Shown here: piece after piece, positions 46,674-55,287 of the stretch
Layout: every line of letters starts with the position of its first letter
Position numbering within the stretch: position 1 is the stretch's first letter
From: Microbacterium pygmaeum
GTDB taxonomy: Bacteria > Actinomycetota > Actinomycetes > Actinomycetales > Microbacteriaceae
Reading direction: 5' to 3'
DNA length: 64,000 bases
Assembly (NCBI RefSeq): GCF_900100885.1
Contig: NZ_LT629692.1
Span: 124,001-188,000, forward strand
The notes under the pieces: model-generated
What the model was told of the DNA's origin: nothing
The model's database searches: none
The model's input: the letters and a program-made list of their open reading frames with translations, nothing else
Made by a program: the position numbers and the translations under genes

Positions 46674-48386
46674 ATGTCGTCATCGAATCCCTACGAGTCA
46701 CGGCCCTGGCTGGCCGCCTACGCGCCCGGCGTGCCGGACGAGATCGGCGAGGTCGAGCAGACGCTCCCGGACATGATCGATCAGGCCGTCGAGGCGTACG
46801 GGCGTCGCACGGCGCTGGAGTTCTTCGGCGCGACCACGAGCTACCGCGAGCTGGGCGAGCAGATCGAGCGCGCGGCCGAGGGCCTGCGGCGACTCGGTGT
46901 CGGGTTCGGCGACCGGGTCGCGCTTGTGCTGCCCAACTGCCCGCAGCACGTCGTGGCGTTCTACGCCGCCCTGCGCCTGGGCGCCGTGGTCGTCGAGCAC
47001 AACCCGCTCTACACCGCGCGCGAGCTGCGCCACCAGTTCGAAGATCATGGCGCTCGCTTCGCGATCGTCTGGGACAAGGTCTACGACACGGTCGCGGACT
47101 TCCCCTCCGACCTGGCCCTCGACGCGATCATCAGCGTCGACCTGACCGAGGCGCTGCCGTTCGGCAAGCGGGTCGCACTGCGCCTGCCCGTTCCGAAGGC
47201 GCGCGCGGCGCGCGCGCAGCTGACCGGCACGCCCGAGGCGCGGCATCCGCTCTCCTGGCGCTCGCTCGGAAAGCACCGGCGCATCTCGCCTCGCCGCCCG
47301 CGCCCCGGGCTCGATGACACCGCGCTGCTGCAGTACACGAGCGGCACCACCGGCTCGCCGAAGGGCGCGATCCTCACGCATCGGAACCTCCGCGCCAACG
47401 CGATGCAGGGCCGCGCGTGGGTGCCGGGGCTGCACGAGGGCGAGGAGACCTTCTACGCCGTGCTCCCGCTGTTCCACGCGTACGGGATGACGCTGTGCCT
47501 GACCTTCGCGATGAGCATCGGCGCCAAGCTGGTGCTGTTCCCCAAGTTCGACCTGAGCCTTGTGACCGCGGCGAGCCGGACCAGTCCGCCCACCTTCATG
47601 CCGGCGGTGCCGCCGATCTACGACCAGCTCTCGCGCGCGTCCGAACGGGGAACGATCGACGTGTCGACCGTGCGGTTCGCGATCTCAGGGGCGATGAGCC
47701 TGCCCGTCGCCACCGTCACCCGGTGGGAGGAGGCCACCGGCGGACTCCTGGTGGAGGGCTACGGCATGACGGAGACCTCGCCGGTCGCGCTCGGCAACCC
47801 GATCGGACCGAGCCGTCGCCCCGGCACGGTGGGGGTGCCGTTCCCGAGCACCGAGATCCGGGTCGTCGATCCCGAAGACCCCACCGCCGACCGCCCGGAG
47901 GGCGAGGCAGGCGAGCTGCTGATCCGCGGGCCGCAGGTGTTCCAGGGCTACTGGGGCAGGCCCGACGAGACGGCGGCGTCACTCCTGGAGGACGGCTGGC
48001 TGCGCACCGGCGATATCGTGACGGTATCGCCGGACGGGTTCGTCACGGTGGTCGACCGCCTGAAGGAGCTCATCATCACCGGCGGCTTCAACGTCTCGCC
48101 GACGGAGGTCGAAGAGGCGCTGGCCTCGCACCCCGACGTGGCAGCGGCCGCCGTGGTCGGTCTGCCGCGCTCCAGCGGCGGGGAGGACGTCGCCGCCGCG
48201 GTGCTGCTGCGCGATGGAGCCACCTTCGACGCGGACGCGCTGCGCGACTTCTGCCGCACGCACCTCACCGCATACAAGGTGCCCCGTCGCATCGTTCAGG
48301 TCGACGATCTGCCGCGCTCGCTGATCGGCAAGGTGCTGCGCCGGCAGGTCCGCGATCAGCTGTTCGCCGAGCGGTCCGCGGGCTGA
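46674..48386 (+). CDS. Long-chain fatty-acid-CoA ligase (AMP-binding enzyme)
   Basis: 570 aa from ATG 46674. The ANL-superfamily P-loop is YTSGTTGSPKGAILTHRN; A8-type blocks are VEGYGMTETSPVA, GWLRTGDIVTV and DRLKELIITGGFNVSPTEVEE, and the C-terminal catalytic Lys is in RSLIGKVLRRQ. It activates fatty acids to acyl-AMP and then acyl-CoA for degradation or lipid synthesis. It appears monocistronic; a long hairpin lies between it and the convergent msrBA genes. Confidence 0.93.
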   Translation: MSSSNPYESRPWLAAYAPGVPDEIGEVEQTLPDMIDQAVEAYGRRTALEFFGATTSYRELGEQIERAAEGLRRLGVGFGDRVALVLPNCPQHVVAFYAALRLGAVVVEHNPLYTARELRHQFEDHGARFAIVWDKVYDTVADFPSDLALDAIISVDLTEALPFGKRVALRLPVPKARAARAQLTGTPEARHPLSWRSLGKHRRISPRRPRPGLDDTALLQYTSGTTGSPKGAILTHRNLRANAMQGRAWVPGLHEGEETFYAVLPLFHAYGMTLCLTFAMSIGAKLVLFPKFDLSLVTAASRTSPPTFMPAVPPIYDQLSRASERGTIDVSTVRFAISGAMSLPVATVTRWEEATGGLLVEGYGMTETSPVALGNPIGPSRRPGTVGVPFPSTEIRVVDPEDPTADRPEGEAGELLIRGPQVFQGYWGRPDETAASLLEDGWLRTGDIVTVSPDGFVTVVDRLKELIITGGFNVSPTEVEEALASHPDVAAAAVVGLPRSSGGEDVAAAVLLRDGATFDADALRDFCRTHLTAYKVPRRIVQVDDLPRSLIGKVLRRQVRDQLFAERSAG

Positions 48387-48436
48387 GCCTCGAGCAGGCC
48401 GCCGACCGCGTTCACGGGCTGACCCCCGCACGAAGA

Positions 48437-48499
48437 CAGGTGATCTCGCCGCAGCAGGACGATTCTCGCTGAATCGTCCTGTGCAGGCGAGATCACCTG
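48437..48499. terminator. Long interrupted hairpin between convergent genes
   Basis: Arms 48437-48464 and 48472-48499 pair over 14 bp (CAGGTGATCTCGCC with its complement) and 10 bp (CAGGACGATT with its complement), separated by a 4-nt symmetric internal loop; the hairpin loop is 7 nt. It probably serves both the acyl-CoA ligase and msrA. Confidence 0.7.
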
Positions 48500-48518
48500 A
48501 TCCGGTGAGGTCCGGACG

Positions 48519-49079
48519 CTACGCGGAGACCGAGGCGGCGTTCCGCTTGGGCAGCACCCATCCCGCGCGCGGGAAGTGGCACGTGTAGCCGTTCGGGTAC
48601 TTGATGAGGTAGTCCTGGTGCTCCTCCTCGGCCTGCCAGAACGGGCCCTCGGGCTCGATCGTGGTCACGGCCTTCGCGGGCCACAGGCCCGAGGCATCCA
48701 CATCGGCGATCGTGTCGCGCGCGACCTGCTCCTGCTCGGGCGAGAGCGGGAAGATCGCGGAACGGTAGCTGGTGCCGCGGTCATTGCCCTGCCGGTCCTT
48801 CGTGGACGGGTCGTGGATCTGGAAGAAGAAGGCCAGGATGTCACGGTACGAGGTCTTCGTCGGATCGAAGACGATCTCCACAGCCTCGGCATGACCCGGG
48901 TGGTTGCGGTAGGTGGCGTGGTCGTTCGAGCCGCCGGTGTAGCCGACGCGCGTCTCGAGCACGCCGGGCTGGCGACGGATCAGGTCCTCCATGCCCCAGA
49001 AACAGCCGCCCGCCAGGACGGCGGTCTCGGTGCCGGGGGTCCGGGTGACGGCTCCGGTGTCGGTGGGTCCACTGGTCAT
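48519..49079 (-). CDS. msrA: Peptide-methionine (S)-S-oxide reductase
   Basis: 186 aa. The catalytic Cys is in GGCFWGMEDL; further family blocks are RVGYTGG, YRNHPGHAEAVEI and QAEEEHQDYLIKYPNGY. It repairs the S-epimer of methionine sulfoxide with thioredoxin. ATG 49079 overlaps the msrB stop by 4 nt, so the two are coupled. Confidence 0.96.
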   Translation of the reverse strand: MTSGPTDTGAVTRTPGTETAVLAGGCFWGMEDLIRRQPGVLETRVGYTGGSNDHATYRNHPGHAEAVEIVFDPTKTSYRDILAFFFQIHDPSTKDRQGNDRGTSYRSAIFPLSPEQEQVARDTIADVDASGLWPAKAVTTIEPEGPFWQAEEEHQDYLIKYPNGYTCHFPRAGWVLPKRNAASVSA

Positions 49080-49573
49080 GATGCGTTCTCCTTGTCGGTT
49101 GCAGTATCGGTCGCCGAGCCTGTCGAGAGCTGCGGGAAGAGCCTGCGGTACTCACCGTAGCCCTGCTCCTCGAGCTCGGTCGCGGGGATGAACCGCAGCG
49201 CGGCTGAGTTCATGCAGTACCGCAGACCCCCGGCATCCCTCGGTCCATCGTCGAAGACGTGCCCCAGGTGGCTGTCGGCGCCGGCGGAGCGCACCTCGGT
49301 GCGCTTCATCCAGAGCTTGCCGTCGACCTTCTCGGTCACGGCGGCGGCCTCGATCGGCCGGGTGAAGCTGGGCCATCCGGTGCCGCTGTCGAACTTGTCC
49401 GTGGACGAGAACAGGGGCTGCCCCGAGACGACGTCGACGTAGATGCCGTCCTCGTGGTGGTTCCAGTACTCGTTGCGGAAGGGCGGCTCGGTCGCGTCGT
49501 CCTGGGTGACGCGGAACTGAGCGGGGGTGAGGCGACTGAGGGCGTCGGCAGTCGCGCGGTAATCCTGTGACAT
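49076..49573 (-). CDS. msrB: Peptide-methionine (R)-S-oxide reductase
   Basis: 165 aa. Family motifs are KFDSGTGWPSF, GHVFDDGP and RYCMNSAALRF with the catalytic Cys. The two CxxC pairs that bind structural zinc in many MsrB proteins are missing, so this is the zinc-free form. It repairs the R-epimer and is first in the msrB-msrA operon. It is divergent from the NhaA-thioredoxin fusion, which is also redox related. Confidence 0.96.
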   Translation of the reverse strand: MSQDYRATADALSRLTPAQFRVTQDDATEPPFRNEYWNHHEDGIYVDVVSGQPLFSSTDKFDSGTGWPSFTRPIEAAAVTEKVDGKLWMKRTEVRSAGADSHLGHVFDDGPRDAGGLRYCMNSAALRFIPATELEEQGYGEYRRLFPQLSTGSATDTATDKENAS

Positions 49574-49731
49574 GGTGCTCCTGTTCGTTATGGGACGCGG
49601 CTGGCTGCAGCGTCAGAGAGGAGAACGGATGCCGCCCCTCATTTGGTCCCGTGAAGCTGTGAGCGAACCGTGAGTTCTGGTTTCGGCATCCCGCACCACG
49701 GCGCCGCCGCCAGGTGGGAGAATTCGGACCT

Positions 49732-51651
49732 ATGACACAGCTGACGGTCATCGAGCGATCTCCCGATCCGGAGGAGGCGCAGGCACGCACCCGCGCGCAT
49801 CGCTCGATCGCGGACAAGATCCGCGACATGGGGCGCAACCGCATCGGCGCGCTCCTGCTCCTGCTCGCGACCCTCGCCGCGATCATCTGGGCGAACGTCG
49901 CGACGGGGTCGTACGAGACGTTCTGGGACACGCATCTGACGGTCGGGGTCGGCGACCTCCAGCTCGACTTCACCCTGCACGCCGTGGTCAACGACGCGCT
50001 GATGGCGATCTTCTTCTTCACGGTCGGCCTCGAGGTCCGCCGTGAGTTCGCGATCGGCGAGCTGACCAGCTGGTCGCGCGCAGTCGTGCCGGTGGCCGCG
50101 GCGATCGCGGGCCTTGCGATCCCGGCGCTGCTCTTCTTCCTCGTGGCGCAGGATTCCGGCCAGGCGCATGCCTGGGGCGTCGTGATCTCCACAGACACGG
50201 CGTTCCTCGTGGGCGCGCTCGCGCTGATCGGTCCGCGCGTTCCCGGCCGCCTCCGCGTGTTCCTCCTCGCCCTCGCGGTGGTCGACGACATCGGCGCCCT
50301 CAGCATCATCGCGCTCGTCTACACCGAGAACTTCAACCCGATGCCGCTGATCGTCGCGGCGATCGGACTCGCCGGCGTGTACTTCACCCGCTACCTCCGC
50401 GGCGGCCGCGGACTCGTCTACGCGACGCTGGCGATCATCGTGTGGCTCGCCTTCCTCGCCTCCGGCGTGCACCCCACGCTCGCCGGCGTCGCCATCGCGC
50501 TGCTCGTCCCCGTATACCGGCCGGACCGCCGCGACGTCGAGCACGCCCTGGACCTCGCGCGGACCTTCCGCCAGTCGCCGAACACCGAGTACGCGCGCGC
50601 CGCAGCGAACAGCCTTCGCGAGTCGATCTCGATCAACGAGCGCCTGCAGTCCGCCTACGCCCCCTATGTCGCCTACGTGATCCTGCCCCTGTTCGCCCTC
50701 GCGAACGCCGGGGTGGTGCTCAATCCCGAGATCCTCGGAGCAGCGATCGTCTCCCCGCTGACGTGGGGCATCGTGGTGGGGCTGGTCGTCGGCAAGTTCG
50801 TCGGCGTCTTCGGCGCGGCCGCCGTCATGAAGATCTTCCGACTCGGCGAGTTCGGCCCCGGCCTCACCCTCGACCGGATCGCCGGGGGGGCAGCCCTCTG
50901 CGGCATCGGGTTCACGATCTCGCTGTTCATCGTCGACATCGCGATCGACGACCCCGACGCCCAGAACGAGGCGAGGGTCGGCGTGCTCGCAGCATCCGTC
51001 CTCGCGTTCCTCATCGCCACCGTCGTGTTCCGCATCTCGGATGCCCTGCGCCCCGACCTGGACACCGGGCAGAGCCTGGCGCGACCGGTGAACTCCAAGC
51101 GCGACCACGTGTACGGCTCGGACGACGCCCCGTTCACGATCGTCGAGTACGGCGACTTCCAGTGCGGGTTCTGCCTGAAGGCCTCCGGCTCGATCCAGGA
51201 GGTCAAGGAGGAGCTCGGCGACCGGCTCCGCTACGTCTGGCGCCATGCGCCGCTGACAGCGTTCCACCCGAACGCGCTCGCCGACGCCGAGGCGGCCGAG
51301 GCCGCGTCGCTGCAGGGCAAGTTCTGGGAGTTCGAGCGCGGACTGTTCGCCGATCAGGAGAACCAGCGGCCATCGGACATCGTCCGGCTCGCGCGGAACC
51401 TGGGTCTGGACGTCGAGCGGTTCGAGCGCGATCTCACCTCGCCCGAGGTCACCGGCCGCGTCCGCGACGACATGCTCGACGCCGAGGCGATGAACATCAC
51501 CTCGGTGCCGACGCTGTTCATCAACGGACGCCGGCACACCGGCCCGTACGACGCGCAGTCGCTGATCCGGGCGCTCGAGGCCAGTGAGCGTCCCGCGACC
51601 GGAACGATGCCGACCGTCCCGGCCGGCCCCGACGCGGCTCCCGCTCGCTAG
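49732..51651 (+). CDS. nhaA: NhaA Na+/H+ antiporter fused to a DsbA/thioredoxin-like domain
   Basis: 639 aa from ATG 49732. Residues 35-450 are NhaA with its key VVDDIGALSIIAL (the DD pair that carries ions) and FFFTVGLEVRREF. Residues about 455-620 are a DsbA-like thioredoxin domain with the redox pair in QCGFCLKASG and the cis-Pro in TSVPTLFINGRR. The fusion places a thiol oxidoreductase on an antiporter; whether it senses redox state or works as an enzyme is unknown. Its TAG stop forms the start of the -10 box of the next gene. Confidence 0.92.
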   Translation: MTQLTVIERSPDPEEAQARTRAHRSIADKIRDMGRNRIGALLLLLATLAAIIWANVATGSYETFWDTHLTVGVGDLQLDFTLHAVVNDALMAIFFFTVGLEVRREFAIGELTSWSRAVVPVAAAIAGLAIPALLFFLVAQDSGQAHAWGVVISTDTAFLVGALALIGPRVPGRLRVFLLALAVVDDIGALSIIALVYTENFNPMPLIVAAIGLAGVYFTRYLRGGRGLVYATLAIIVWLAFLASGVHPTLAGVAIALLVPVYRPDRRDVEHALDLARTFRQSPNTEYARAAANSLRESISINERLQSAYAPYVAYVILPLFALANAGVVLNPEILGAAIVSPLTWGIVVGLVVGKFVGVFGAAAVMKIFRLGEFGPGLTLDRIAGGAALCGIGFTISLFIVDIAIDDPDAQNEARVGVLAASVLAFLIATVVFRISDALRPDLDTGQSLARPVNSKRDHVYGSDDAPFTIVEYGDFQCGFCLKASGSIQEVKEELGDRLRYVWRHAPLTAFHPNALADAEAAEAASLQGKFWEFERGLFADQENQRPSDIVRLARNLGLDVERFERDLTSPEVTGRVRDDMLDAEAMNITSVPTLFINGRRHTGPYDAQSLIRALEASERPATGTMPTVPAGPDAAPAR

Positions 51652-51654
51652 CCT
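51649..51654 (+). promoter_or_regulatory. -10 box TAGCCT built on the nhaA stop codon
   Basis: TAGCCT begins with the TAG stop of the nhaA fusion and ends 6 nt before GTG 51661. The downstream gene can thus be transcribed separately as a leaderless message. Confidence 0.5.
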
Positions 51655-51660
51655 GTTGCC

Positions 51661-53295
51661 GTGGGCACAAACCTCGACCCGATTCAGGCACCTCCCCTCA
51701 CCGATGCCCAGTGGGCGCGACTGGTCGCGTTCGGCACACCGGTGACCGTGGCGGAGGGCGATTACCTGTTCCGATCCGGCGATCGCGAGTACGACCTCAT
51801 CCTCGTCGAGACCGGAGAGGTCGAGATCGTCCGCGACGCGCTGCGCTGGATGGGCGAAGAGGTGCTCGCGCACATGGGACCCCGGTCGTTCGTCGGCGAG
51901 CTCGGACTCCTGAACGGGCAGGGCGCGTTCCTGTCCGCGCGGGCCACGCAGGGCGGACGGATGCTGCGCGTGACGCGCACCGACCTGCGACGACTCATGA
52001 CCGAGGACGACGAGCTCTCGGACATCGTGCTCCACGCGCTGTGGGCGCGACGCGAGTCGCTGCGCAAGGGCCCGGCGGCGATGACGCTGAAGTTCGTCGG
52101 CACACGCTCCTCGAGTGACATGCTCGCCCTGCGCCGGTTCGCCGAGCGCCTCGACCTGGTGCACAAGGCCGTCGAGTTCGATCCGGAGACGGCCACATCG
52201 ATCCCGGGCCACGACTACACCGTCGAGGACCTGCCGATCGCCTACATCCAGGGCGAGCCGATCCTGCGGGCGACACCCGGGATCGTCGCCGAGCGACTGG
52301 GGCTCAGCTACCAGTCGCAGGCCGACGAGGTCGTCGACCTCGTCGTGGTCGGCGGCGGGCCTGCCGGCCTCGCGGCAGCGATCTATGGGGCATCCGAAGG
52401 CCTGTCGACGGTGCTGCTGGATGCTGTGGCGCCGGGCGGTCAGGCGGCCGCGACGTCGCGCATCGAGAATTTCCTGGGCTTCCCGTTCGGCGTCAGCGGC
52501 GGCGACCTGATCGGCCAGGCGTCGCTCCAGGCGCTGAAGTTCGGCGTGCGGGTCTACGCGCCCTGCGAGGCCGTCCGCCTCGAGCCGCACGGAACGGAGC
52601 TGGACCTCACCCTCAGCGACGGCCGCATCATCCGCGCGCGCACCGCGGTGGTCACCTCCGGCGCCGCGTACCGCACCCTGGACCTGGACCGCTGGGAGGA
52701 CTTCGAGCGCGCCGGCATCTACTACGCCGCAACGCAGCTGGAGCTTCGCCAGGTCATGGAGCAGCCGGTCGTCGTGGTCGGCGGCGCGAACTCGGCCGGC
52801 CAGGCGTCGCTGTACCTCGCAGCCAACGGATGCCCGGTGCGGCTGATCGTGCGCGGCGATGACCTCGGCAGCCGGATGTCTTCGTACCTCGTCGATCGTC
52901 TGCTGGAAGATCCGCGCGTCGAGGTGCACACGCGCTCGCGCGTGGTCGGTCTCGAAGGTGGCAGCGCCCTCGAGCGGGTTCGGATCGACACGGTCGGCGA
53001 GGTCGACGCCCGCGGGCTGTTCTGCTTCATCGGGGCGGATCCGGCGACGTCGTGGCTGTCGAGCCTGGACCGCGATGCCGACGGGTTCCTGCGCACCGGG
53101 ACCGATATCGCTGCGCAGTCGCTGGAGCAGTGGCAGCGTCTCGGCCGCGAGCCGCTCCCGTTCGAGACATCGATCCCGCGCGTGTTCGCGGCCGGTGATG
53201 TGCGTCGCGGCTCGATGAAGCGCGTCGCCGCAGCGGTCGGCGAGGGCTCGAGCGCGGTGGCGTCGGTGCATCGGGCCCTGGCGCTGGTGCTCTGA
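51661..53295 (+). CDS. cNMP-binding domain fused to a thioredoxin-reductase-like FAD protein without redox cysteines
   Basis: 544 aa from GTG 51661. Residues 15-130 form a cyclic-nucleotide-binding beta-roll (GDYLFRSGDREYDLILVETGEVEI, then GPRSFVGELGLLNG). Residues 140-215 resemble a thioredoxin-like fold lacking cysteines. Residues 225-540 are TrxB-like: VVVGGGPAGLAAAIYGA for FAD, VVVVGGANSAGQASLYLA for NADPH and FAAGDVRRGSMKRVAAAVGEGS. Where thioredoxin reductase has CxxC, this protein has IYYAATQLEL, so no disulfide is possible there. It is probably a regulated flavoprotein of other function. Confidence 0.88.
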   Translation: MGTNLDPIQAPPLTDAQWARLVAFGTPVTVAEGDYLFRSGDREYDLILVETGEVEIVRDALRWMGEEVLAHMGPRSFVGELGLLNGQGAFLSARATQGGRMLRVTRTDLRRLMTEDDELSDIVLHALWARRESLRKGPAAMTLKFVGTRSSSDMLALRRFAERLDLVHKAVEFDPETATSIPGHDYTVEDLPIAYIQGEPILRATPGIVAERLGLSYQSQADEVVDLVVVGGGPAGLAAAIYGASEGLSTVLLDAVAPGGQAAATSRIENFLGFPFGVSGGDLIGQASLQALKFGVRVYAPCEAVRLEPHGTELDLTLSDGRIIRARTAVVTSGAAYRTLDLDRWEDFERAGIYYAATQLELRQVMEQPVVVVGGANSAGQASLYLAANGCPVRLIVRGDDLGSRMSSYLVDRLLEDPRVEVHTRSRVVGLEGGSALERVRIDTVGEVDARGLFCFIGADPATSWLSSLDRDADGFLRTGTDIAAQSLEQWQRLGREPLPFETSIPRVFAAGDVRRGSMKRVAAAVGEGSSAVASVHRALALVL

Positions 53296-53296
53296 G

Positions 53297-53454
53297 CTGC
53301 TGCCGCGCAACTGCTGCCGCGCGTCGAGGTGTCAGATGGTGCGCCCTCACTGATCCTGAGACAGCAGCACCTGCCACCTCGCGCGGGCCGGCACCCGAGG
53401 AGGTGGCAGATGGTGCGCCTTCAGAGTGAGGGATGCCTCAAGAACTGCCACCTC
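53297..53454. repeat. Intergenic repeat block with two hairpin units
   Basis: The gap 53296-53503 holds a direct repeat of CTGCTGCCGCGC (53297-53308, 53311-53322), then two related hairpins. Unit 1 pairs CGAGGTGTCAG (53325-53335) with CTGCCACCTCG (53371-53381), with one mismatch. Unit 2 pairs GAGGTGGCAG (53400-53409) with CTGCCACCTC (53445-53454). Both share CAGATGGTGCGCC (53333-53345 and 53407-53419). No gene is seen in the gap. Confidence 0.75.
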
Positions 53455-53503
53455 GACACCTCACCGACGCGCGTCGCACCGACGGATCGGGCATGCTCGA
53501 GGG

Positions 53504-54280
53504 ATGACTGAGCGCGCGGCGGTATCGATCGGGGTCGCTGCGGCGATCGGACCTGAGATGGCCGCCGCGCTCGCGCCGGCGGTGGAGGCGGCCGGCTTCG
53601 CGTCGCTGTGGGTCAACGACACCCCGGGCGCCGACGCCCTCGCGGTCCTCGACGCCGCCGCGGCCGTCACCACGACGCTGACCCTGGCGACGGGCGTGAT
53701 CCCGGTCGATCGCCGATCCGCGGCATCGATCGCCCGTGACGTCCGGGCGCGCGACCTCCCCGCCGACCGGCTGGTGCTGGGGATCGGTGCGGGGCAGACC
53801 CGTGAGGGCGCGCTGCGGCTGGTCGGGAACGCGGCATCCGCTCTTCGCGACCAGCTCGCGGCGCGGGTCGTCGTCGGGGCGCTCGGACCCAAGATGCGCC
53901 ACCTCGCCGCAGCCGAGGCGGACGGCCCGCTGCTGAGCTGGCTCACCCCTGAGATCGCGCGCACCCAGGCATCCGAAGCCCACGCCATCGCTGCCGGCAC
54001 GCATCTGACGCTGTACATCCGCGCCGCGCTCGACCCCGGGGCCACCGCGCGCCTCCACGAGGAGACTGCGCGCTACGCGAGCTACCCGGCGTACCGGGCG
54101 AACTTCGCCCGGCAGCGGATCGACGCCGCACAGACCGTGCTGTCCCCGGGATCCGACCTCGCCGCGCGGCTCGAGGACTATCGCACCGGGCCCGATGAGA
54201 TCGTGCTGCGGGCCATCACTCCGGCCGGGACGCTCGAGGATCACCTGCGCTTCGTCGAGGAAGCCAGGCTCCTCCGCTGA
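53504..54280 (+). CDS. Luciferase-like (LLM class) oxidoreductase, short form
   Basis: 258 aa from ATG 53504. The TIM-barrel pattern of F420/flavin-dependent luciferase-like proteins is seen in VEAAGFASLWVNDTPG, TLTLATGVIPVDRRSAASIARDV and DRLVLGIGAGQ. It lacks the usual long insertion and so is shorter than the about 300-330 aa norm. Substrate unknown. A second LLM protein follows 26 nt downstream on the same strand; the two may be cotranscribed. Confidence 0.85.
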   Translation: MTERAAVSIGVAAAIGPEMAAALAPAVEAAGFASLWVNDTPGADALAVLDAAAAVTTTLTLATGVIPVDRRSAASIARDVRARDLPADRLVLGIGAGQTREGALRLVGNAASALRDQLAARVVVGALGPKMRHLAAAEADGPLLSWLTPEIARTQASEAHAIAAGTHLTLYIRAALDPGATARLHEETARYASYPAYRANFARQRIDAAQTVLSPGSDLAARLEDYRTGPDEIVLRAITPAGTLEDHLRFVEEARLLR

Positions 54281-54306
54281 GCCGTGGCTCTGACAGGATC
54301 GGAGGC

Positions 54307-55287
54307 ATGTCTGCTCCATCCGCCGGCCGCATCGGCGTCATGCTCCCCCGCGACCTCCCGGCCACCCAGGTGCTCGAGTTCGCCCGACGCGCCGACGCCC
54401 TCGGCTTCGACGAGCTGTGGGTCGTCGAGGACCTCGGCTTCCGCGGCGGTATCGCCCAGGCGTCCGCCGTCCTCGCGGCGACCGAACGCATCGTCGTGGG
54501 CATCGGCATCCTGCCCGCCGGCGCGCGCAACGCCGCGTTCAGCGCCATGGAGATCGCCACCCTCGCCCAGCTCTTCCCCGGTCGCATCATCGCCGGAATC
54601 GGTCACGGCATGCCGTCGTTCATGCGTGCGGCGGGTGCATGGCCGAAGAGTCCGCTGACGCTGCTCGGCGAATACACGACAGCCGTCGCCACCCTGCTCC
54701 GCGGCGAGCCCGGCCCGGCTGCCGGGCGGTACGTCGACGTCGCGGACGTGGTGCTGGAGGAGGTGCCGGATGCCGCTCCGCCGATCCTCCTCGGCGTGCG
54801 CGGGCCCAAGTCGCTGACGTTGGCCGGCCGGGTTTCAGACGGCGCGCTGCTGGCCGAGCCGTCGACTCCCGAGTACATCGCGGCATCGCTGGCATTCGTG
54901 CGCAGTGAGGCTCCCGCCCGCGCGCGCGCCGAGATCACGACCTACGACGTCGCCGTGGTCGCCGAGAACGAGGCTGCTGCGCTCGCGCAGGTGCGACCCG
55001 CCCTCGCCTGGTTCGGCGAACCCGACTGGGCGCCGCACCTGGTGGGCCAGCCGTTCGCCGAGGACTTCGCCCGTCACCGGGCCGCGAGCGCGAGCCGCGA
55101 GGAGTTCGCCGCGACGATCCCGGACGAGTGGGTCGCCGAGCTGTCGCTGGCAGGCACCGCAGATCAGGTGCGCGCCCGCATCGCCGCACGGCATCGCGCC
55201 GGAGCCGTTAGCGTCGTGCTGACCCCGGTCGGCGCCGATCGTCTCGGCGAGCTCGACCGGCTGGCCGCGGTGCTGCCGACGCGCTAG
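54307..55287 (+). CDS. Luciferase-like (LLM class) F420/flavin-dependent oxidoreductase
   Basis: 326 aa from ATG 54307. Conserved blocks are RIGVMLPRDLP, FDELWVVEDLGFRGG, RIVVGIGILPAGARNAAFSAMEIATL, GRIIAGIGHGMPSFM and PILLGVRGPKSLTLAGRVSDGALL. This is typical of F420-dependent enzymes such as methylenetetrahydromethanopterin-reductase-like proteins of actinobacteria. The TAG stop shares a CTAG palindrome (55284-55287) with the stop of convergent nnrD. Confidence 0.9.
   Translation: MSAPSAGRIGVMLPRDLPATQVLEFARRADALGFDELWVVEDLGFRGGIAQASAVLAATERIVVGIGILPAGARNAAFSAMEIATLAQLFPGRIIAGIGHGMPSFMRAAGAWPKSPLTLLGEYTTAVATLLRGEPGPAAGRYVDVADVVLEEVPDAAPPILLGVRGPKSLTLAGRVSDGALLAEPSTPEYIAASLAFVRSEAPARARAEITTYDVAVVAENEAAALAQVRPALAWFGEPDWAPHLVGQPFAEDFARHRAASASREEFAATIPDEWVAELSLAGTADQVRARIAARHRAGAVSVVLTPVGADRLGELDRLAAVLPTR

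Noticed and set aside
49574..49731. Small ORF between msrB and nhaA
   Set aside because: Only very short frames occur and none has a convincing ribosome site or -10 box; the gap most likely holds divergent promoters.
49639..53310. A 1223-codon open frame on the minus strand across nhaA and the TrxB-like gene
   Set aside because: It is antisense to two well-supported genes, is low in complexity and rich in Arg/Asp/Gly, and has no recognisable domain. It is an artefact of high GC codon bias.
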